Shown: positions 17,235 to 27,080 of the stretch, in pieces | Layout: each line of letters starts with the position of its first letter | Numbering within the stretch: the first letter of the stretch is position 1 | NCBI GenBank assembly: GCA_015069425.1 | Contig: SVIP01000005.1 | Span: 62,001-126,000, forward strand | Direction: 5' to 3' | Origin: Clostridiales bacterium | GTDB taxonomy: Bacteria > Bacillota > Clostridia > Christensenellales > Borkfalkiaceae | DNA length: 64,000 nucleotides | Program-made: the position numbers and the translations under genes | Notes under the pieces: generated by a model | Told to the model about the DNA's origin: nothing | Seen by the model: the letters and a program-made list of their open reading frames with translations, nothing else | Databases searched by the model: none

Positions 17235-17351
17235 TTAACCCTGTCTTTGCTTATGGCTCTTGTTCTTTGAACAAATTACCATTACTTTTCCGTTTCTTTT
17301 GATTACTTTACATTTGTCGCACATGGGCTTAACTGAAGGTCTAACTTTCAT
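17235..17351 (-). CDS. rpmJ: Ribosomal protein L36 (absent from ORF track)
   Basis: A 38-residue protein too short for the track. Translation from the ATG at 17351 gives [20 protein letters not shown] and ends KSHKQRQG. Three Cys (CDKC and VIC) and a His near the C-terminus form the zinc site of the standard L36 form. AAAGGAG precedes the start. It sits between infA and rpsM, its normal place. Confidence 0.97.
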   Translation of the reverse strand: MKVRPSVKPMCDKCKVIKRNGKVMVICSKNKSHKQRQG

Positions 17352-17380
17352 TTTTTTATCTCCTTTGGAATTCGTTTATG

Positions 17381-17602
17381 TTAATTTTTGCTTCGCCAGA
17401 TTATTCTGCCTTTTGTCAAATCATACGGGCTCATTTCTAGTTTTACACTGTCGCCGGGAATAATTTTTATATAATGCATACGAAGCTTTCCCGAAATATA
17501 AGCCGTGATTACGTGACCGTTAGATAATTTCACCGTAAACGTCGCATTTGGCAACGCTTCTACTATCACGCCTTCGGTTTCTATTACGTCGTCTTTTGAC
17601 AC
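17381..17602 (-). CDS. infA: Translation initiation factor IF-1
   Basis: A 73-residue OB-fold protein that binds the ribosomal A site during initiation. [40 protein letters not shown] and [19 protein letters not shown] match IF-1 throughout. It follows the KOW-domain gene by 4 bases and precedes rpmJ. Confidence 0.98.
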   Translation of the reverse strand: MSKDDVIETEGVIVEALPNATFTVKLSNGHVITAYISGKLRMHYIKIIPGDSVKLEMSPYDLTKGRIIWRSKN

Positions 17603-17606
17603 AAAC

Positions 17607-17891
17607 TTAATCCTCCTGTTTTTTTTGTATTTGAGCTTTTATCGAACGGAACAATTTTTCGTTCCCAACGCTTTCGCCCTTTTGTATTCTCTCTGCAAAC
17701 TCACTTAATCTTGCAGTTGATACTCTTTTTAAATGTCTTATTTTCTTTTTTTTAGGGTTATCTATTTTTCTATCTCTACCGTTAACACAATAAGCTGTGT
17801 CTTCTTCAACTTTTATTAATAGATAAATTTTACCCTTATCACGACCAGCCGTACTTTCAGCTAAATCGCCTATACTAAACAAACTTTGCAT
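17607..17891 (-). CDS. KOW-domain RNA-binding protein
   Basis: A 94-residue protein starting [23 protein letters not shown], a KOW motif as found in ribosomal L14e/L24-like proteins. A short basic stretch ([12 protein letters not shown]) follows. Genes of this type commonly sit between map and infA in Clostridia, and the protein is presumed to bind ribosomal RNA, but no function is established. Its start lies immediately before the map stop (no gap), so it is co-translated with the operon. Confidence 0.85.
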   Translation of the reverse strand: MQSLFSIGDLAESTAGRDKGKIYLLIKVEEDTAYCVNGRDRKIDNPKKKKIRHLKRVSTARLSEFAERIQKGESVGNEKLFRSIKAQIQKKQED

Positions 17892-18638
17892 TTATAAGGT
17901 TAAAACTTCCACTCCGTTATCGGTTATTACTACCGTATTTTCATAGTGTGCTGACGGCTTGCGATCTCTTGTTCTAACCGCCCATCCATCAGACATGAAG
18001 TCCACTTGATATACACCAGCATTTATCATAGGCTCAATCGCTATTGCCATGCCTTTTTTAAGTCTAATGCCAGTACCCTTCTTTCCATAATTAGGAACAG
18101 TTGGATCTTCGTGCATTTCTCGACCTATACCGTGACCAACAAGCGCTCTTACAACTGAAAATCCGTTTGCTTCTGCATGGCTTTGAACTGCATACCCAAT
18201 ATCACCTAACGGCGTACCGTCACGCAAGTTTTCTATCGCCTTAAAAAAACATTCTTCAGTAACCTTAACAAGTTTCTTTTTTTCTGGTGAAACTTCGCCA
18301 ATCATAAACGTTCTAGCGGCGTCACCTTGCCAACCGTCAAATTCAACACCTACGTCAATGCTAACTATTTGCCCTTCTTTAATAACAATGTCTTCAGAAG
18401 GTATTCCGTGAACGACCACGTCGTCTATTGAAGCGCATATTGATGATGGATAACCTGAATATCCGAGAAAGGACGGATATGCACCGCAAGAAGTTATATA
18501 TTCATAAGCTAGTTTATCAAGGTCTTTTGTTGTAAAACCTGCCCTAATTTCCCTACCTATTAAATCAAGAACTTCTTTGGTAATTCTACCACTTTCTCTC
18601 ATACGCGCGATTTCCGCGTCGGACTTTATCGTTATCAT
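17892..18638 (-). CDS. map: Methionine aminopeptidase, type I
   Basis: Removes the initiator methionine from new proteins, 248 residues. The metal ligands are visible: Asp in SIDVGVEFDGWQGDAAR, His in GHGIGREMHEDP, Glu in AIAIEPMINAG, and the final Glu in HYENTVVIT. No N-terminal zinc finger or SH3 extension is present, so it is the basic type Ia. It begins at the last base of adk (1-base overlap). Confidence 0.97.
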   Translation of the reverse strand: MITIKSDAEIARMRESGRITKEVLDLIGREIRAGFTTKDLDKLAYEYITSCGAYPSFLGYSGYPSSICASIDDVVVHGIPSEDIVIKEGQIVSIDVGVEFDGWQGDAARTFMIGEVSPEKKKLVKVTEECFFKAIENLRDGTPLGDIGYAVQSHAEANGFSVVRALVGHGIGREMHEDPTVPNYGKKGTGIRLKKGMAIAIEPMINAGVYQVDFMSDGWAVRTRDRKPSAHYENTVVITDNGVEVLTL

Positions 18639-19258
18639 TAGCCTAAAACCTTTACAATTTGTTCAAACACTTCATCAATCGTCTTATCGCCATCCACACT
18701 AACAAGTTTTCCTTGTTTTGTATAAAAATCAATAAGCGGAGCAGTTTGTTCACTGTAAACGTGAAGTCTTTCTTTTACGGTTTCAACGTTATCGTCTTTT
18801 CTAATAATAAGCGTTTCACCGCAATCGGGACAAACATTAGTGTTCCCAATAAAATCCACGTGGAAGGAATTACCACATTTAGGACAACTCCTTCTCCCCG
18901 TGATTCTACGTTCAATTTTGTTTAAGTCCACTTCTAAATTGATTACAAGGTCTGGTGAGCAAAACTCATCAAGTGCTTCTGCTTGAAACAAATTTCTTGG
19001 GAAACCATCAAGTAGATATCCTTTTTTACAATCTTCGTTTTTCAGTCTATCTTTTACTAACTCAACAGTCACGTCATTAGGACAAAAATTTCCGCTGTCC
19101 ATAATTTCTTTGACTTTTAACCCGAGTGGTGTTTGTTTTTTAATATTTTCTCTAAAAATGTCGCCAGTTGAAATATGCGGCAAGTCGTACTTATCGGAAA
19201 TATACGCCGCTTGAGTACCCTTGCCGCTACCTGGAGCGCCAAGTAATATCAATTTCAT
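18638..19258 (-). CDS. adk: Adenylate kinase, zinc-binding long form
   Basis: Interconverts AMP, ADP and ATP, 206 residues. The P-loop is LLGAPGSGKGTQA, the AMP site ISTGDIFRE, and the ATP-lid hinge DGFPRNLFQA. The LID carries CPKCGNSFHV and CPDCG, four Cys that bind zinc as in other Gram-positive kinases. It lies between secY and map, the standard order. Confidence 0.97.
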   Translation of the reverse strand: MKLILLGAPGSGKGTQAAYISDKYDLPHISTGDIFRENIKKQTPLGLKVKEIMDSGNFCPNDVTVELVKDRLKNEDCKKGYLLDGFPRNLFQAEALDEFCSPDLVINLEVDLNKIERRITGRRSCPKCGNSFHVDFIGNTNVCPDCGETLIIRKDDNVETVKERLHVYSEQTAPLIDFYTKQGKLVSVDGDKTIDEVFEQIVKVLG

Positions 19259-19265
19259 AAGTTTT

Positions 19266-20558
19266 TTACTTCAAGAAACCCTTATAGTTTTTCATCATTA
19301 TTTGTGATTGAAGTGCTTGTTCAAATTCAAGTGCAACTGATACTATAATCAATAAACCAGTAGCACTAAATACGTTCATCAAGCCTTCTCCACCAACTGC
19401 CTTAAACACTAAAGACGGAATTAATGCAAGCGCGGCAAGGAAGATTGCACCGAAGAGTGTAATTCTATTAGAAACTCTTCTTAAGTAATCTGCAGTAGGC
19501 TTACCAGGTCTTGTACCTGGAATAAAGCCACCGTTTCCTTGAATACTCTTACTAATATCGTCAGGATTGAATTGGATTTGGTTATAGAAATATGCAAAGA
19601 ATAAAATCAATACACATAAAATAACTGTATGCACCCATGATCCTGCGCCAACGTTTCTAAGCCACCAGTTGTCCTTAATTTGGAACAAGTTCATAATTAA
19701 GTCAGGGAAACTTAAGATCGCAAAAGCAAAGATCAACGGCATAACGCCTGATGCATTTACTTTGATCGGAATGTGGGTAGATTGTCCACCGTACATTTTT
19801 CTTCCCTTAACTTGCTTAGCGTATTGAACGGGAACTTTTCTTTCCGCACCGTTAACTGCTACAATCGCACCAAAGATAACAATGGCTGCTACAACGAAGC
19901 CAATCAATGTCCAAGTTGTTTTCATTGCTAAACCAGGAACAGTAAGGTTGTTAATTTCAGCAAGTAACAACGTACCAGCGGTTGATAAGATACCTGCGAA
20001 GATTAATAACGAAATACCGTTAGAAACACCGTAATCAGTTATTCTTTCGCCCAACCACATAGTAAGCGCTGCACCAGCAGTATAAACTATTACTAAGAAA
20101 GCATAACTTAAGAATTTACCAAAACCTTTATCGTCAAATAAAGCACCAAAATCTATACCACCGTTTCCGCCAAATGCAACCAAAATACCTATTGCTTGCG
20201 CTATAGCAAGAACGAGTGTTAAAATTCTCGTATAAGCATTTATCTTTCTTCTGCCTTCTTCACCTTGCTTACTCAATCTTTCTAACGCAGGAATACCTAC
20301 GGTTAAAAGTTGAATAATAATTGATGCGTTGATATATGGGCCAATACCCATTGCTAAGAACGTACCGCTAGATAACGCTCCGCCTGATACTGCGCTCATT
20401 ATCTCTAAGAAAGTGTATTCGTTTAATCCATCTAACGTATTTACGCCCGGTACTGGGATATAACAACCCAATCTGTACACGAAAATAAGCGCAATCGTTA
20501 TAAGAATTTTACGTCTTACTTCTTTGATTTTGAACGCATTTATTATTGTTTGAAACAT
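19266..20558 (-). CDS. secY: Protein translocase subunit SecY
   Basis: Channel subunit of the Sec translocase, 430 residues with ten membrane segments. Characteristic pieces are LGCYIPVPGVN, YINASIIIQLLTVGIP, the cytoplasmic loop ERKVPVQYAKQ and the C-terminal YKGFLK. It sits in its usual place after rplO. Its partner secG is also in this window (50004-50309) and the SRP RNA is at 43529. Confidence 0.98.
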   Translation of the reverse strand: MFQTIINAFKIKEVRRKILITIALIFVYRLGCYIPVPGVNTLDGLNEYTFLEIMSAVSGGALSSGTFLAMGIGPYINASIIIQLLTVGIPALERLSKQGEEGRRKINAYTRILTLVLAIAQAIGILVAFGGNGGIDFGALFDDKGFGKFLSYAFLVIVYTAGAALTMWLGERITDYGVSNGISLLIFAGILSTAGTLLLAEINNLTVPGLAMKTTWTLIGFVVAAIVIFGAIVAVNGAERKVPVQYAKQVKGRKMYGGQSTHIPIKVNASGVMPLIFAFAILSFPDLIMNLFQIKDNWWLRNVGAGSWVHTVILCVLILFFAYFYNQIQFNPDDISKSIQGNGGFIPGTRPGKPTADYLRRVSNRITLFGAIFLAALALIPSLVFKAVGGEGLMNVFSATGLLIIVSVALEFEQALQSQIMMKNYKGFLK

Positions 20559-20582
20559 TTTGCCCTCCCTATTTTAGTGGGT

Positions 20583-21029
20583 TTAGATTTGTTCTGCCTT
20601 GCCACCAGCCTTTTCAATAGCGTCTTTAGCTGCTGCAGAGAATCCTGCTGCTTTTACTGTTAACGCTTTAGTTAAAGTGCCGTTGCCCAAAACTTTTAAT
20701 CCTACGCTTCCCTTAACGACTTTGATAAGTCCTTTTTCGTTAAGTACTTCCATATCCACTACGGAGTTAGCTTCAAATCCTTCGAGAGCCGAAAGATTTA
20801 CAACGCTGTAAACTTTTCTAAAATGGTTATTGAAGCCACGTTTCGGAATTCTTCTGATTAAAGGCATTTGTCCGCCTTCAAATCCGGGACGAACACCGCC
20901 ACCGCTTCTTGCCCATTGTCCTTTATGTCCCTTACCGCTAGTTTTGCCAAGACCTGAACCAATTCCTCTTCCGAGTCTTTTCTTTGAGGTCGTTGCGCCC
21001 ATAGCGGGACTTAATTCACCTAATCTCAT
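20583..21029 (-). CDS. rplO: Ribosomal protein L15
   Basis: Large-subunit assembly protein, 148 residues. The Gly- and basic-rich N-terminus ([20 protein letters not shown]) and [20 protein letters not shown] are diagnostic. It precedes secY, as in nearly all bacteria. Confidence 0.98.
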   Translation of the reverse strand: MRLGELSPAMGATTSKKRLGRGIGSGLGKTSGKGHKGQWARSGGGVRPGFEGGQMPLIRRIPKRGFNNHFRKVYSVVNLSALEGFEANSVVDMEVLNEKGLIKVVKGSVGLKVLGNGTLTKALTVKAAGFSAAAKDAIEKAGGKAEQI

Positions 21030-21061
21030 TTTATTACTCCTTGATATTTGTTAATAGCGAC

Positions 21062-21265
21062 TTAAATCTTTTCTACTTTCACAAGATAGTTAACCTTTGC
21101 AATCATTCCGAGAATGCATGGGTTTTCATCATGGATACGGAAAGAACGAATCTTCTTAAGTCCTAAAGCCGCTACGATTTTCTTGTGTTGCGGCAATACT
21201 GCTATCGTGCTCTTAACAAGCGTAACTTTTATTTTGCCGGTTTCAGCTTTCTTTGCCTTTGCCAT
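21062..21265 (-). CDS. rpmD: Ribosomal protein L30
   Basis: Small large-subunit protein, 67 residues. KIKVTLVKSTIAVLPQHKKIVAALGLKKIRS is the conserved core. The N-terminus has about eight extra Lys/Ala-rich residues compared with the usual 58-60-residue forms. It lies between rpsE and rplO. Confidence 0.96.
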   Translation of the reverse strand: MAKAKKAETGKIKVTLVKSTIAVLPQHKKIVAALGLKKIRSFRIHDENPCILGMIAKVNYLVKVEKI

Positions 21266-21278
21266 AAAAGTACCCTCC

Positions 21279-21800
21279 TTAACCGTTGATTTCTTCGACG
21301 GATTTACCGCGAATAGCTGCTATTTGTTCAGCAGTTCTTAATTCTTTAAGCCCAGCAAGTGCTGCTTTTACACAGTTGATGGGGTTGTTTGTTCCGTGTG
21401 ACTTAGTTCTGATGTTGGTAATACCAACAGCTTCCATTACCGCACGAACAGGACCACCTGCTATAACACCGGTACCTTCTGCAGCCGGCATCATGAGAAC
21501 TGAACCGCTACCGAATTTACCCAATACTTCGTGAGGAATACTAGTTCCTAAAAGTGATACAGGGAACATGTTCTTCTTTGCTCTAAGCGTAGCCTTATCA
21601 ATTGCTTCGGGTACTTCTTTTGCTTTACCCATTGCGCAACCTACCTTGCCTGCGCCGTCGCCTACTACTACGAGAGCGGCAAATCTCATATTTCTACCAC
21701 CCTTAACAGTCTTGGTAACACGATTTACACAGATAAGCTTTTTAACTAAGCCGTCATTTTCTTCCGCCTTTCTGGGCGCTCTGTTATTATCTCTTGCCAT
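21279..21800 (-). CDS. rpsE: Ribosomal protein S5
   Basis: Small-subunit protein involved in decoding accuracy, 173 residues. The double-stranded RNA-binding fold segment [33 protein letters not shown] and the C-terminal [21 protein letters not shown] are conserved. It follows rplR in the spc section. Confidence 0.98.
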   Translation of the reverse strand: MARDNNRAPRKAEENDGLVKKLICVNRVTKTVKGGRNMRFAALVVVGDGAGKVGCAMGKAKEVPEAIDKATLRAKKNMFPVSLLGTSIPHEVLGKFGSGSVLMMPAAEGTGVIAGGPVRAVMEAVGITNIRTKSHGTNNPINCVKAALAGLKELRTAEQIAAIRGKSVEEING

Positions 21801-21820
21801 TTTCTTTTCTCCTTGATTTT

Positions 21821-22189
21821 TTAGAATTCTAAGCCGCCCTTTCTTGCGCCGTCTGCTAAACTAGCAACACGACCGGTGTAAAGATAACCGCCTCTGTCAA
21901 ATACAACTGCGCTGATCTTCTTCGACTTTGCCTTCTTTGCGAGAAGTTCGCCTACTGCGAACGCCTGCGCCTTTCTGTCTTTGCCTTCAAAAGTTCCTTT
22001 AAGTTCTTTATCAAGCGTTGACGCCGTAACCAAGGTGTTACCTTTAACGTCGTCTATAAGCTGAGCATAAATATGAGTTAAGCTTCTGTATACTGAAAGT
22101 CTGGGAGTTTCCGCAGTTCCTTTTACTTTTGCTCTAACTCTCTTATGTCTTTTTAATCTGTCTTTATTCTTGTTGATTTTCGTAATCAT
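21821..22189 (-). CDS. rplR: Ribosomal protein L18
   Basis: 5S rRNA-binding protein, 122 residues. [37 protein letters not shown] and the C-terminal [26 protein letters not shown] are diagnostic. A 97-base gap with two hairpins separates it from rplF upstream. Confidence 0.98.
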   Translation of the reverse strand: MITKINKNKDRLKRHKRVRAKVKGTAETPRLSVYRSLTHIYAQLIDDVKGNTLVTASTLDKELKGTFEGKDRKAQAFAVGELLAKKAKSKKISAVVFDRGGYLYTGRVASLADGARKGGLEF

Positions 22190-22218
22190 AGTTTTTTACT
22201 CCTGTTTAATAACTTTTC

Positions 22219-22263
22219 GCACTAAAAGTGCACTCGGCAGACGCACTAAAACTTTAAGTGCGT
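22219..22263 (-). promoter_or_regulatory. Tandem hairpins between rplF and rplR
   Basis: Minus-strand RNA has ACGCACT-TAAAGTTTT-AGTGCGT (22263-22241) and then GCACT-TTT-AGTGC (22231-22219). Both share the GCACT/AGTGC core, so they could also pair with each other alternatively. No long U-run follows, so these look more like processing or translational-coupling structures than a terminator. Confidence 0.45.
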
Positions 22264-22286
22264 CCACTAAAAGCCCTTTAAATCTA

Positions 22287-22832
22287 TTAACCTTTACCGC
22301 CAGCGGCCTTACCAACCTTACGATCGATAACTTCGTCACTGTAACGAATTCCGTATCCGTGGTAGGGTTCAGGTTCTCTATAGCCTCTTACCATCGCTGC
22401 AAATTGACCAACTTTTTCCTTGTCAATTCCGCTTACGGTAATTTCCGTTTGTGAAGGACAATCGAGAGCAATTCCGTCGATTTCTTCAATTTCTACCGGA
22501 TGGCTAAAGCCGATGTTCATTACTACTTTTTTACCTTGTTTAGCAACTTTCCAACCTACACCATTCACGATTAAGGTTTTCTTGAAACCCTCGGTAACGC
22601 CTTTAATCATATTTGCGCAAAGTGCTCTGTAAAGACCGTGTTTTGCCTTGGTCGTTCCAAGTTCGTTTGCTCTTGTAAATCTGATAACTGCGCCCTCAAT
22701 GTTTGGGGTGATAACTGAATCGTATGCTTGTGTTAAAGTTCCTTTTGGTCCTTTAACAGTAATAACGTTGTCTTTAGCTTCTACGGTAACGCCTGCGGGG
22801 ATATTAATGATTGCATTTCCTATTCTTGACAT
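22287..22832 (-). CDS. rplF: Ribosomal protein L6
   Basis: Large-subunit protein near the factor-binding site, 181 residues. SRIGNAIINIPAGVTVEAKDNVITVKGPKGTL opens the protein, and the C-terminal REPEPYHGYGIRYSDE is the conserved L6 signature region. It follows rpsH. Confidence 0.98.
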   Translation of the reverse strand: MSRIGNAIINIPAGVTVEAKDNVITVKGPKGTLTQAYDSVITPNIEGAVIRFTRANELGTTKAKHGLYRALCANMIKGVTEGFKKTLIVNGVGWKVAKQGKKVVMNIGFSHPVEIEEIDGIALDCPSQTEITVSGIDKEKVGQFAAMVRGYREPEPYHGYGIRYSDEVIDRKVGKAAGGKG

Positions 22833-22848
22833 AATCTAATACCTCCTA

Positions 22849-23235
22849 TTACCATACGTAAGCGAGAACTTCGCCACCTTGGTGTGCTTTCTTCGCTTCT
22901 TTACCGGTCATAATACCCTTAGATGTTGAAAGAATAGCAATTCCGAGTCCACCGAGTACTTGTGGAACTTCGTCTGTTCCTACGTATACTCTCAAACCAG
23001 GTTTACTTACTCTCTTAAGTCCGGTGATAACCTTTTGGTTTCCATCATATTTAAGGGTAATTTTTATAGTGCCCTGTACACCTTCAAGAATTTCAACGCC
23101 TGAAATATAACCTTCTCTAAGAAGAATATCTGCGATTGCTTTTTTGGTGTTTGATGCAGGGATTTCAACAGTTTCGTGCTTAGCCATAAGAGCGTTTCTT
23201 ATTCTGGTAAGCATATCTGCAATAACGTCTGTCAT
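22849..23235 (-). CDS. rpsH: Ribosomal protein S8
   Basis: 16S rRNA central-domain binder, 128 residues from the ATG at 23235. The track starts 7 codons earlier, but AAAGGAGG sits before 23235 and the family begins with the same MTD-type sequence ([15 protein letters not shown]). The C-terminal [19 protein letters not shown] is the S8 signature. With this start it no longer overlaps rpsZ. Confidence 0.97.
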   Translation of the reverse strand: MTDVIADMLTRIRNALMAKHETVEIPASNTKKAIADILLREGYISGVEILEGVQGTIKITLKYDGNQKVITGLKRVSKPGLRVYVGTDEVPQVLGGLGIAILSTSKGIMTGKEAKKAHQGGEVLAYVW

Positions 23236-23249
23236 TTTACTGTCCTCCT

Positions 23250-23435
23250 TTACCAACTAGCCTTCTTAACGCCAGGAATTTGACCTTTGTATGCCAAATT
23301 TCTGAAACAAATACGGCAAATTCCGTACTTGCGAAGTACTGCATGCGGACGTCCGCAAATGCTGCATCTTGTGTAGGCTCTGGTGGAAAATTTAGCAGGC
23401 TTTTGCTGCTTATTTATCATTGCTTTTTTAGCCAT
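23250..23435 (-). CDS. rpsZ: Ribosomal protein S14, zinc type
   Basis: Short 61-residue S14 of the Gram-positive type. [20 protein letters not shown] gives two CxxC pairs for a zinc ion, and the end is [11 protein letters not shown]. It lies between rplE and rpsH. No zinc-free paralogue is visible in the window. Confidence 0.98.
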   Translation of the reverse strand: MAKKAMINKQQKPAKFSTRAYTRCSICGRPHAVLRKYGICRICFRNLAYKGQIPGVKKASW

Positions 23436-23452
23436 TTTATAACTCCTTTACC

Positions 23453-24004
23453 TTACTTGTTTGCGAAGGGCAATCCGAGCATTGCAAGTAATTCTCTTGC
23501 TTCTTCGTCGGTTTTAGCCGTCGTCGTAATACAAATGTCAAATCCTCTTACTTTTTCTACTTGGTCGTATGAAATTTCAGGGAATACTAATTGTTCTTTT
23601 ACGCCCATTGAGTAGTTGCCTCTGCCATCAAAAGATTTCTTTGATACACCGCGGAAGTCTCTAACTCTTGGAAGTGCGATTGAAATGAATTTATCAAAAA
23701 ATTCATACATTCTGGTTCCTCTTAAGGTAACCTTCATACCAACGCTTTGACCTTCTCTAATTTTAAAGTTTGCAACTGATTTCTTTGCTGCCGTTAAAAC
23801 GGGTTTTTGTCCAGCAATTAATTCCAATTCCTTTTGAGCAAGTTGAACACTCTTAGAATTGTCTTTAACGTCACCAAGTCCGGAGTTAATCGTGATTTTT
23901 ACGAGTTTGGGAACTTGGTTTACGTTCTTGTAGTTGAACTTCTTTACCATTGCGGGGATAACCGTTTGGTCGTACAATACTTTAACTCTGTTTGCTTCTG
24001 CCAT
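23453..24004 (-). CDS. rplE: Ribosomal protein L5
   Basis: 5S rRNA and P-tRNA contacting protein, 183 residues. [44 protein letters not shown] and the final GLPFANK match L5. Slight N-terminal extension ([12 protein letters not shown]) is normal in Clostridia. Confidence 0.98.
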   Translation of the reverse strand: MAEANRVKVLYDQTVIPAMVKKFNYKNVNQVPKLVKITINSGLGDVKDNSKSVQLAQKELELIAGQKPVLTAAKKSVANFKIREGQSVGMKVTLRGTRMYEFFDKFISIALPRVRDFRGVSKKSFDGRGNYSMGVKEQLVFPEISYDQVEKVRGFDICITTTAKTDEEARELLAMLGLPFANK

Positions 24005-24018
24005 TTCCGTTTACCTCC

Positions 24019-24408
24019 CTATTTCTCTTCTGCGGTTGCTTCCGCAGCTTTTTTGGTCTTTCTTTTGGTTGCTTTCTTTACTTCTTTAGCCTCTTTAGTA
24101 GCGTCTAATACTGCACCGCATTTCTTACATACACGAGCCTTTTTGTCGCCTTCGATTTGATAAGCAACTCTGGTCGCTTTGTTACATACGGGGCAAACAA
24201 CCATTACGTTAGAAGCATCAATTGCTCCTGATTGGTTTTGAATTGCACTAACTTCTTGTGCACTTCTTGCCTTCTTGTGCTTTTTCTGTACGTTGATTCC
24301 ATCAACGATTACTTTGTTAGCCTTGGGAAGAGCGGTCAAAACTTTTGCGGTCTTTCCAGCGTCCTTACCCGTTATAACTAAAACTGTGTCGTTCTTCTTA
24401 ACTTTCAT
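24019..24408 (-). CDS. rplX: Ribosomal protein L24 with extended C-terminal tail
   Basis: Assembly-initiating large-subunit protein. The KOW region is KKNDTVLVITGKDAGKTAKVL, and NVQKKHKKARSAQEVSAIQNQSGAIDASNV follows. Two Cys pairs (CPVC and CKKC) are typical for this family. The protein has 129 residues, about 20 more than usual, because of a Lys/Ala/Glu tail (KKATKRKTKKAAEATAEEK) that is probably disordered. Confidence 0.97.
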   Translation of the reverse strand: MKVKKNDTVLVITGKDAGKTAKVLTALPKANKVIVDGINVQKKHKKARSAQEVSAIQNQSGAIDASNVMVVCPVCNKATRVAYQIEGDKKARVCKKCGAVLDATKEAKEVKKATKRKTKKAAEATAEEK

Positions 24409-24419
24409 AGTCTTTCTCC

Positions 24420-24788
24420 TTATAACACTTCGGGCGCAAGAGAGATAATACGCATATAGTCTTTATCTCTTAATTCTCTCGCTATCGGTCCAAAAATACG
24501 AGTTCCTCTCGGTTGTTTTTGGTTATCGATAATTACTGCTGCATTTTCGTCGAATCTTACGTATGTTCCGTCTTTTCTTCTAACGCCACTCGTTGATCTA
24601 ACGATAACTGCCTTAACTACGTCGCCCTTCTTTACTGCACCACCTGGGGTTGCAGTCTTTACGCTTGCGACGATTACATCTCCGATATTACCGGTTCTTC
24701 TGAAAGAGCCGCCGAGTACCCTGATGCACATCAATTCTTTAGCCCCAGAATTATCTGCAGCTTTTAATCTAGATTGTGGTTGTATCAT
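24420..24788 (-). CDS. rplN: Ribosomal protein L14
   Basis: Interface protein near the GTPase-factor and RsfS binding region, 122 residues. [27 protein letters not shown] and [14 protein letters not shown] are diagnostic. It lies between rpsQ and rplX. Confidence 0.98.
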   Translation of the reverse strand: MIQPQSRLKAADNSGAKELMCIRVLGGSFRRTGNIGDVIVASVKTATPGGAVKKGDVVKAVIVRSTSGVRRKDGTYVRFDENAAVIIDNQKQPRGTRIFGPIARELRDKDYMRIISLAPEVL

Positions 24789-24799
24789 AGTGCGCCTCC

Positions 24800-25054
24800 T
24801 TATTTAGCCTTTTCGATGATTTCTGCTACTCTCCAGTTCTTGTCCTTTGAGAGTTTTCTGGTCTCAACGATAAGTACCTTATCGCCTACGCCACATGCAT
24901 TTTGTTCGTCGTGTGCTTTGAATTTATGAGTTTTCTTAATAGTTTTCTTATACAAGGGGTGTTTTGCCCTTTCTTCGATGGCTACTACTACTGTCTTATC
25001 CATCTTATCGGAAACAACAATACCGACTCTTTCTTTTCTTAAATTTCTTTCCAT
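24800..25054 (-). CDS. rpsQ: Ribosomal protein S17
   Basis: Small-subunit OB-fold protein, 84 residues. [32 protein letters not shown] and the [21 protein letters not shown] section match S17. Normal length and position. Confidence 0.98.
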   Translation of the reverse strand: MERNLRKERVGIVVSDKMDKTVVVAIEERAKHPLYKKTIKKTHKFKAHDEQNACGVGDKVLIVETRKLSKDKNWRVAEIIEKAK

Positions 25055-25066
25055 AATTCTCTACTC

Positions 25067-25267
25067 CTACGCCTTCGTCTGAAGTTCTCTTTCCCTTAAT
25101 ATAGTCTTAATTTTTGCAATATCTTTCTTGCAATTTTTAAGAGCTGCAGGGTTTTCCAACTGACCTATTGCGTGACGGAAACGAAGGTTAAATAATTCTT
25201 CAGAAAGTTCTTTTAACTTTGTATTTAATTCTTCGACCGTTAATTCGTGAAGTTCTTTCGTTCTCAT
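25067..25267 (-). CDS. rpmC: Ribosomal protein L29
   Basis: Two-helix protein at the exit tunnel rim, 66 residues. KELHELTVEELNTKLKELSEELFNLRFRHAIGQLENP is the conserved core. Its start overlaps the rplP stop by one base, so translation is coupled. Confidence 0.98.
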   Translation of the reverse strand: MRTKELHELTVEELNTKLKELSEELFNLRFRHAIGQLENPAALKNCKKDIAKIKTILRERELQTKA

Positions 25268-25713
25268 TAACCTTCACCGCCTTCTTCTTTTATTTGTTCA
25301 GCTACAACTTCCTTTTTGACGAATTTCGTCTTTACTGGGAGCTTATGTCCCGCAAGGCGCATAGCTTCTTTTGCGATTTCTTCTGAAACGCCTGACATTT
25401 CAAACAACACTCTACCGGGTTTTACTACTGCTACCCAGTATTCTACTGAACCTTTACCGCTACCCATACGACTGTCAGCAGGTTTCTTGGTTACAGGTTT
25501 GTGGGGGAATATATCAATCCATACTTTACCACCACGTTTAATAAATCTTGTCATAGCAACACGGGCTGCTTCGATTTGGTTTGATTTGATCCAACCTGGT
25601 TCTAATGCCACTAAACCGTAATCACCGTAAGCTATCTTATTACCTTTAGTACATTTACCGGTCATTCTACCACGATGTACTCTTCTTCTTTTTACTCTTT
25701 TAGGCATTAACAT
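25267..25713 (-). CDS. rplP: Ribosomal protein L16
   Basis: Large-subunit protein that helps position A-site tRNA, 148 residues. [23 protein letters not shown] and [29 protein letters not shown] are diagnostic. The start could be this ATG or one two codons later; GGAGG lies about 12 bases before the first. The C-terminus carries a short acidic tail ([10 protein letters not shown]). Confidence 0.97.
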   Translation of the reverse strand: MLMPKRVKRRRVHRGRMTGKCTKGNKIAYGDYGLVALEPGWIKSNQIEAARVAMTRFIKRGGKVWIDIFPHKPVTKKPADSRMGSGKGSVEYWVAVVKPGRVLFEMSGVSEEIAKEAMRLAGHKLPVKTKFVKKEVVAEQIKEEGGEG

Positions 25714-25715
25714 AA

Positions 25716-26381
25716 TTAAGCTTCGCCTCCTTCACTCTTCTTCTTGGGCGCACCGATAACTTCGCCTTTATAAATCCAGCACTTGATACCGATTACACCA
25801 AAAGTGGTGTGTGCTTCTGCAAGACCGTATTCAATGTCTGCTCTCAAAGTTTGAAGGGGAATTGAACCTTCGTGATAGCTTTCGCTACGAGCAATTTCTG
25901 CTCCGTCAAGACGTCCGCTTACCATTACTTTAATACCCTTAACTCCGCTTCTCATTGATCTGCCAATAGCTTGTTTCATTGCTCTTCTGAATGATGCACG
26001 TTTTTCAAGTTGTGCTGCAATACTTTCTGCTACTAATTGAGCGTCAGCGTCTGCTTTCTTAACTTCAGAAATATTGATTGAAATTTGTTTGCCACCGCAA
26101 ATTTTAGCAACGGTCTTTTTAATAACTTCAATTTCACTACCTTGCTTTCCGATAAGAACACCAGGACGTGCAGTATAAATCGTAATTGTGATTTTTGTTG
26201 CTGCCTTTTCGATGGCAATCTTTGAGATTGCAGCTTGGTAATATTTTTTCTTTAATACGTTGCGGATTTCATTGTCTTCTTTTACGTTTGCTGCAAAATC
26301 TTTCTTTTCAACAAACCAATGAGAATCCCAATCTTTAATTATTCCGACTCTTAAACCGTGCGGATTAACTTTTTGTCCCAT
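25716..26381 (-). CDS. rpsC: Ribosomal protein S3
   Basis: mRNA-entry protein with helicase activity, 221 residues. [22 protein letters not shown] opens it. The KH domain contains [14 protein letters not shown], and the C-terminal domain [31 protein letters not shown]. Normal length and position. Confidence 0.98.
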   Translation of the reverse strand: MGQKVNPHGLRVGIIKDWDSHWFVEKKDFAANVKEDNEIRNVLKKKYYQAAISKIAIEKAATKITITIYTARPGVLIGKQGSEIEVIKKTVAKICGGKQISINISEVKKADADAQLVAESIAAQLEKRASFRRAMKQAIGRSMRSGVKGIKVMVSGRLDGAEIARSESYHEGSIPLQTLRADIEYGLAEAHTTFGVIGIKCWIYKGEVIGAPKKKSEGGEA

Positions 26382-26390
26382 AACGCCCTC

Positions 26391-26777
26391 CTACGCCTTT
26401 GCGTCCAACACAATCGTGATGTGGCTGGTACGCTTTAAAATTCTGAACGCTCTTCCCTGTGCTCTGGGCATTACCCTTTTGAGCGTTGGGCCTTGATCTG
26501 CGAAACAAGCAGCAACGAATAAGTTATCCTTATTCATACCGAGATTGTTTTCTGCGTTTGCAGCTGCAGACATCAATACCTTTCTGATGGGATCGGATGC
26601 TGACTTTGGAGTATTTTCCAAAATAGCAACCGCTTGCGTATAACTCTTGCCTCTGATAATGTCGAGTACGACTCTTACCTTATAAGGCGATATTCTGACG
26701 TGTTTGGCAACCGCTCTGGGGCGTCTGTCTTTATTTTCCGCAATTCTTGCGGTCTTTTCTCTCATATTTTTAGCCAT
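26391..26777 (-). CDS. rplV: Ribosomal protein L22
   Basis: Tunnel-lining protein, 128 residues. [32 protein letters not shown] and the beta-hairpin [29 protein letters not shown] are conserved; the hairpin lines the exit tunnel where macrolides bind. A short N-terminal extension ([19 protein letters not shown]) is extra. Confidence 0.98.
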   Translation of the reverse strand: MAKNMREKTARIAENKDRRPRAVAKHVRISPYKVRVVLDIIRGKSYTQAVAILENTPKSASDPIRKVLMSAAANAENNLGMNKDNLFVAACFADQGPTLKRVMPRAQGRAFRILKRTSHITIVLDAKA

Positions 26778-26788
26778 TTTTTCGCCTC

Positions 26789-27070
26789 CTATCTACCACC
26801 GGTAGATTTTTCCGTTCCGCCGTGTCCTTTAAAGGTTCTGGTTGGAGAGAACTCACCGAGTTTACAACCTACCATATCTTCGGTAACGTATACGGGTACG
26901 TGTTTTCTGCCGTCATATACTGCGATTGTATGTCCTACCATTTGTGGGAAAATCGTTGACGACCTTGACCAAGTTTTTAAAACTTTCTTTTCGTTCTTTT
27001 CGTTTAATTCTTCTATTCTCTTTAAGAGTTTAGGTTCTACATAAGGACCTTTTTTAACACTTCTACTCAT
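26789..27070 (-). CDS. rpsS: Ribosomal protein S19
   Basis: Small-subunit head protein, 93 residues. [24 protein letters not shown] and [33 protein letters not shown] match the family along the whole length. Confidence 0.98.
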   Translation of the reverse strand: MSRSVKKGPYVEPKLLKRIEELNEKNEKKVLKTWSRSSTIFPQMVGHTIAVYDGRKHVPVYVTEDMVGCKLGEFSPTRTFKGHGGTEKSTGGR

Positions 27071-27080
27071 GTCGCTCTCC

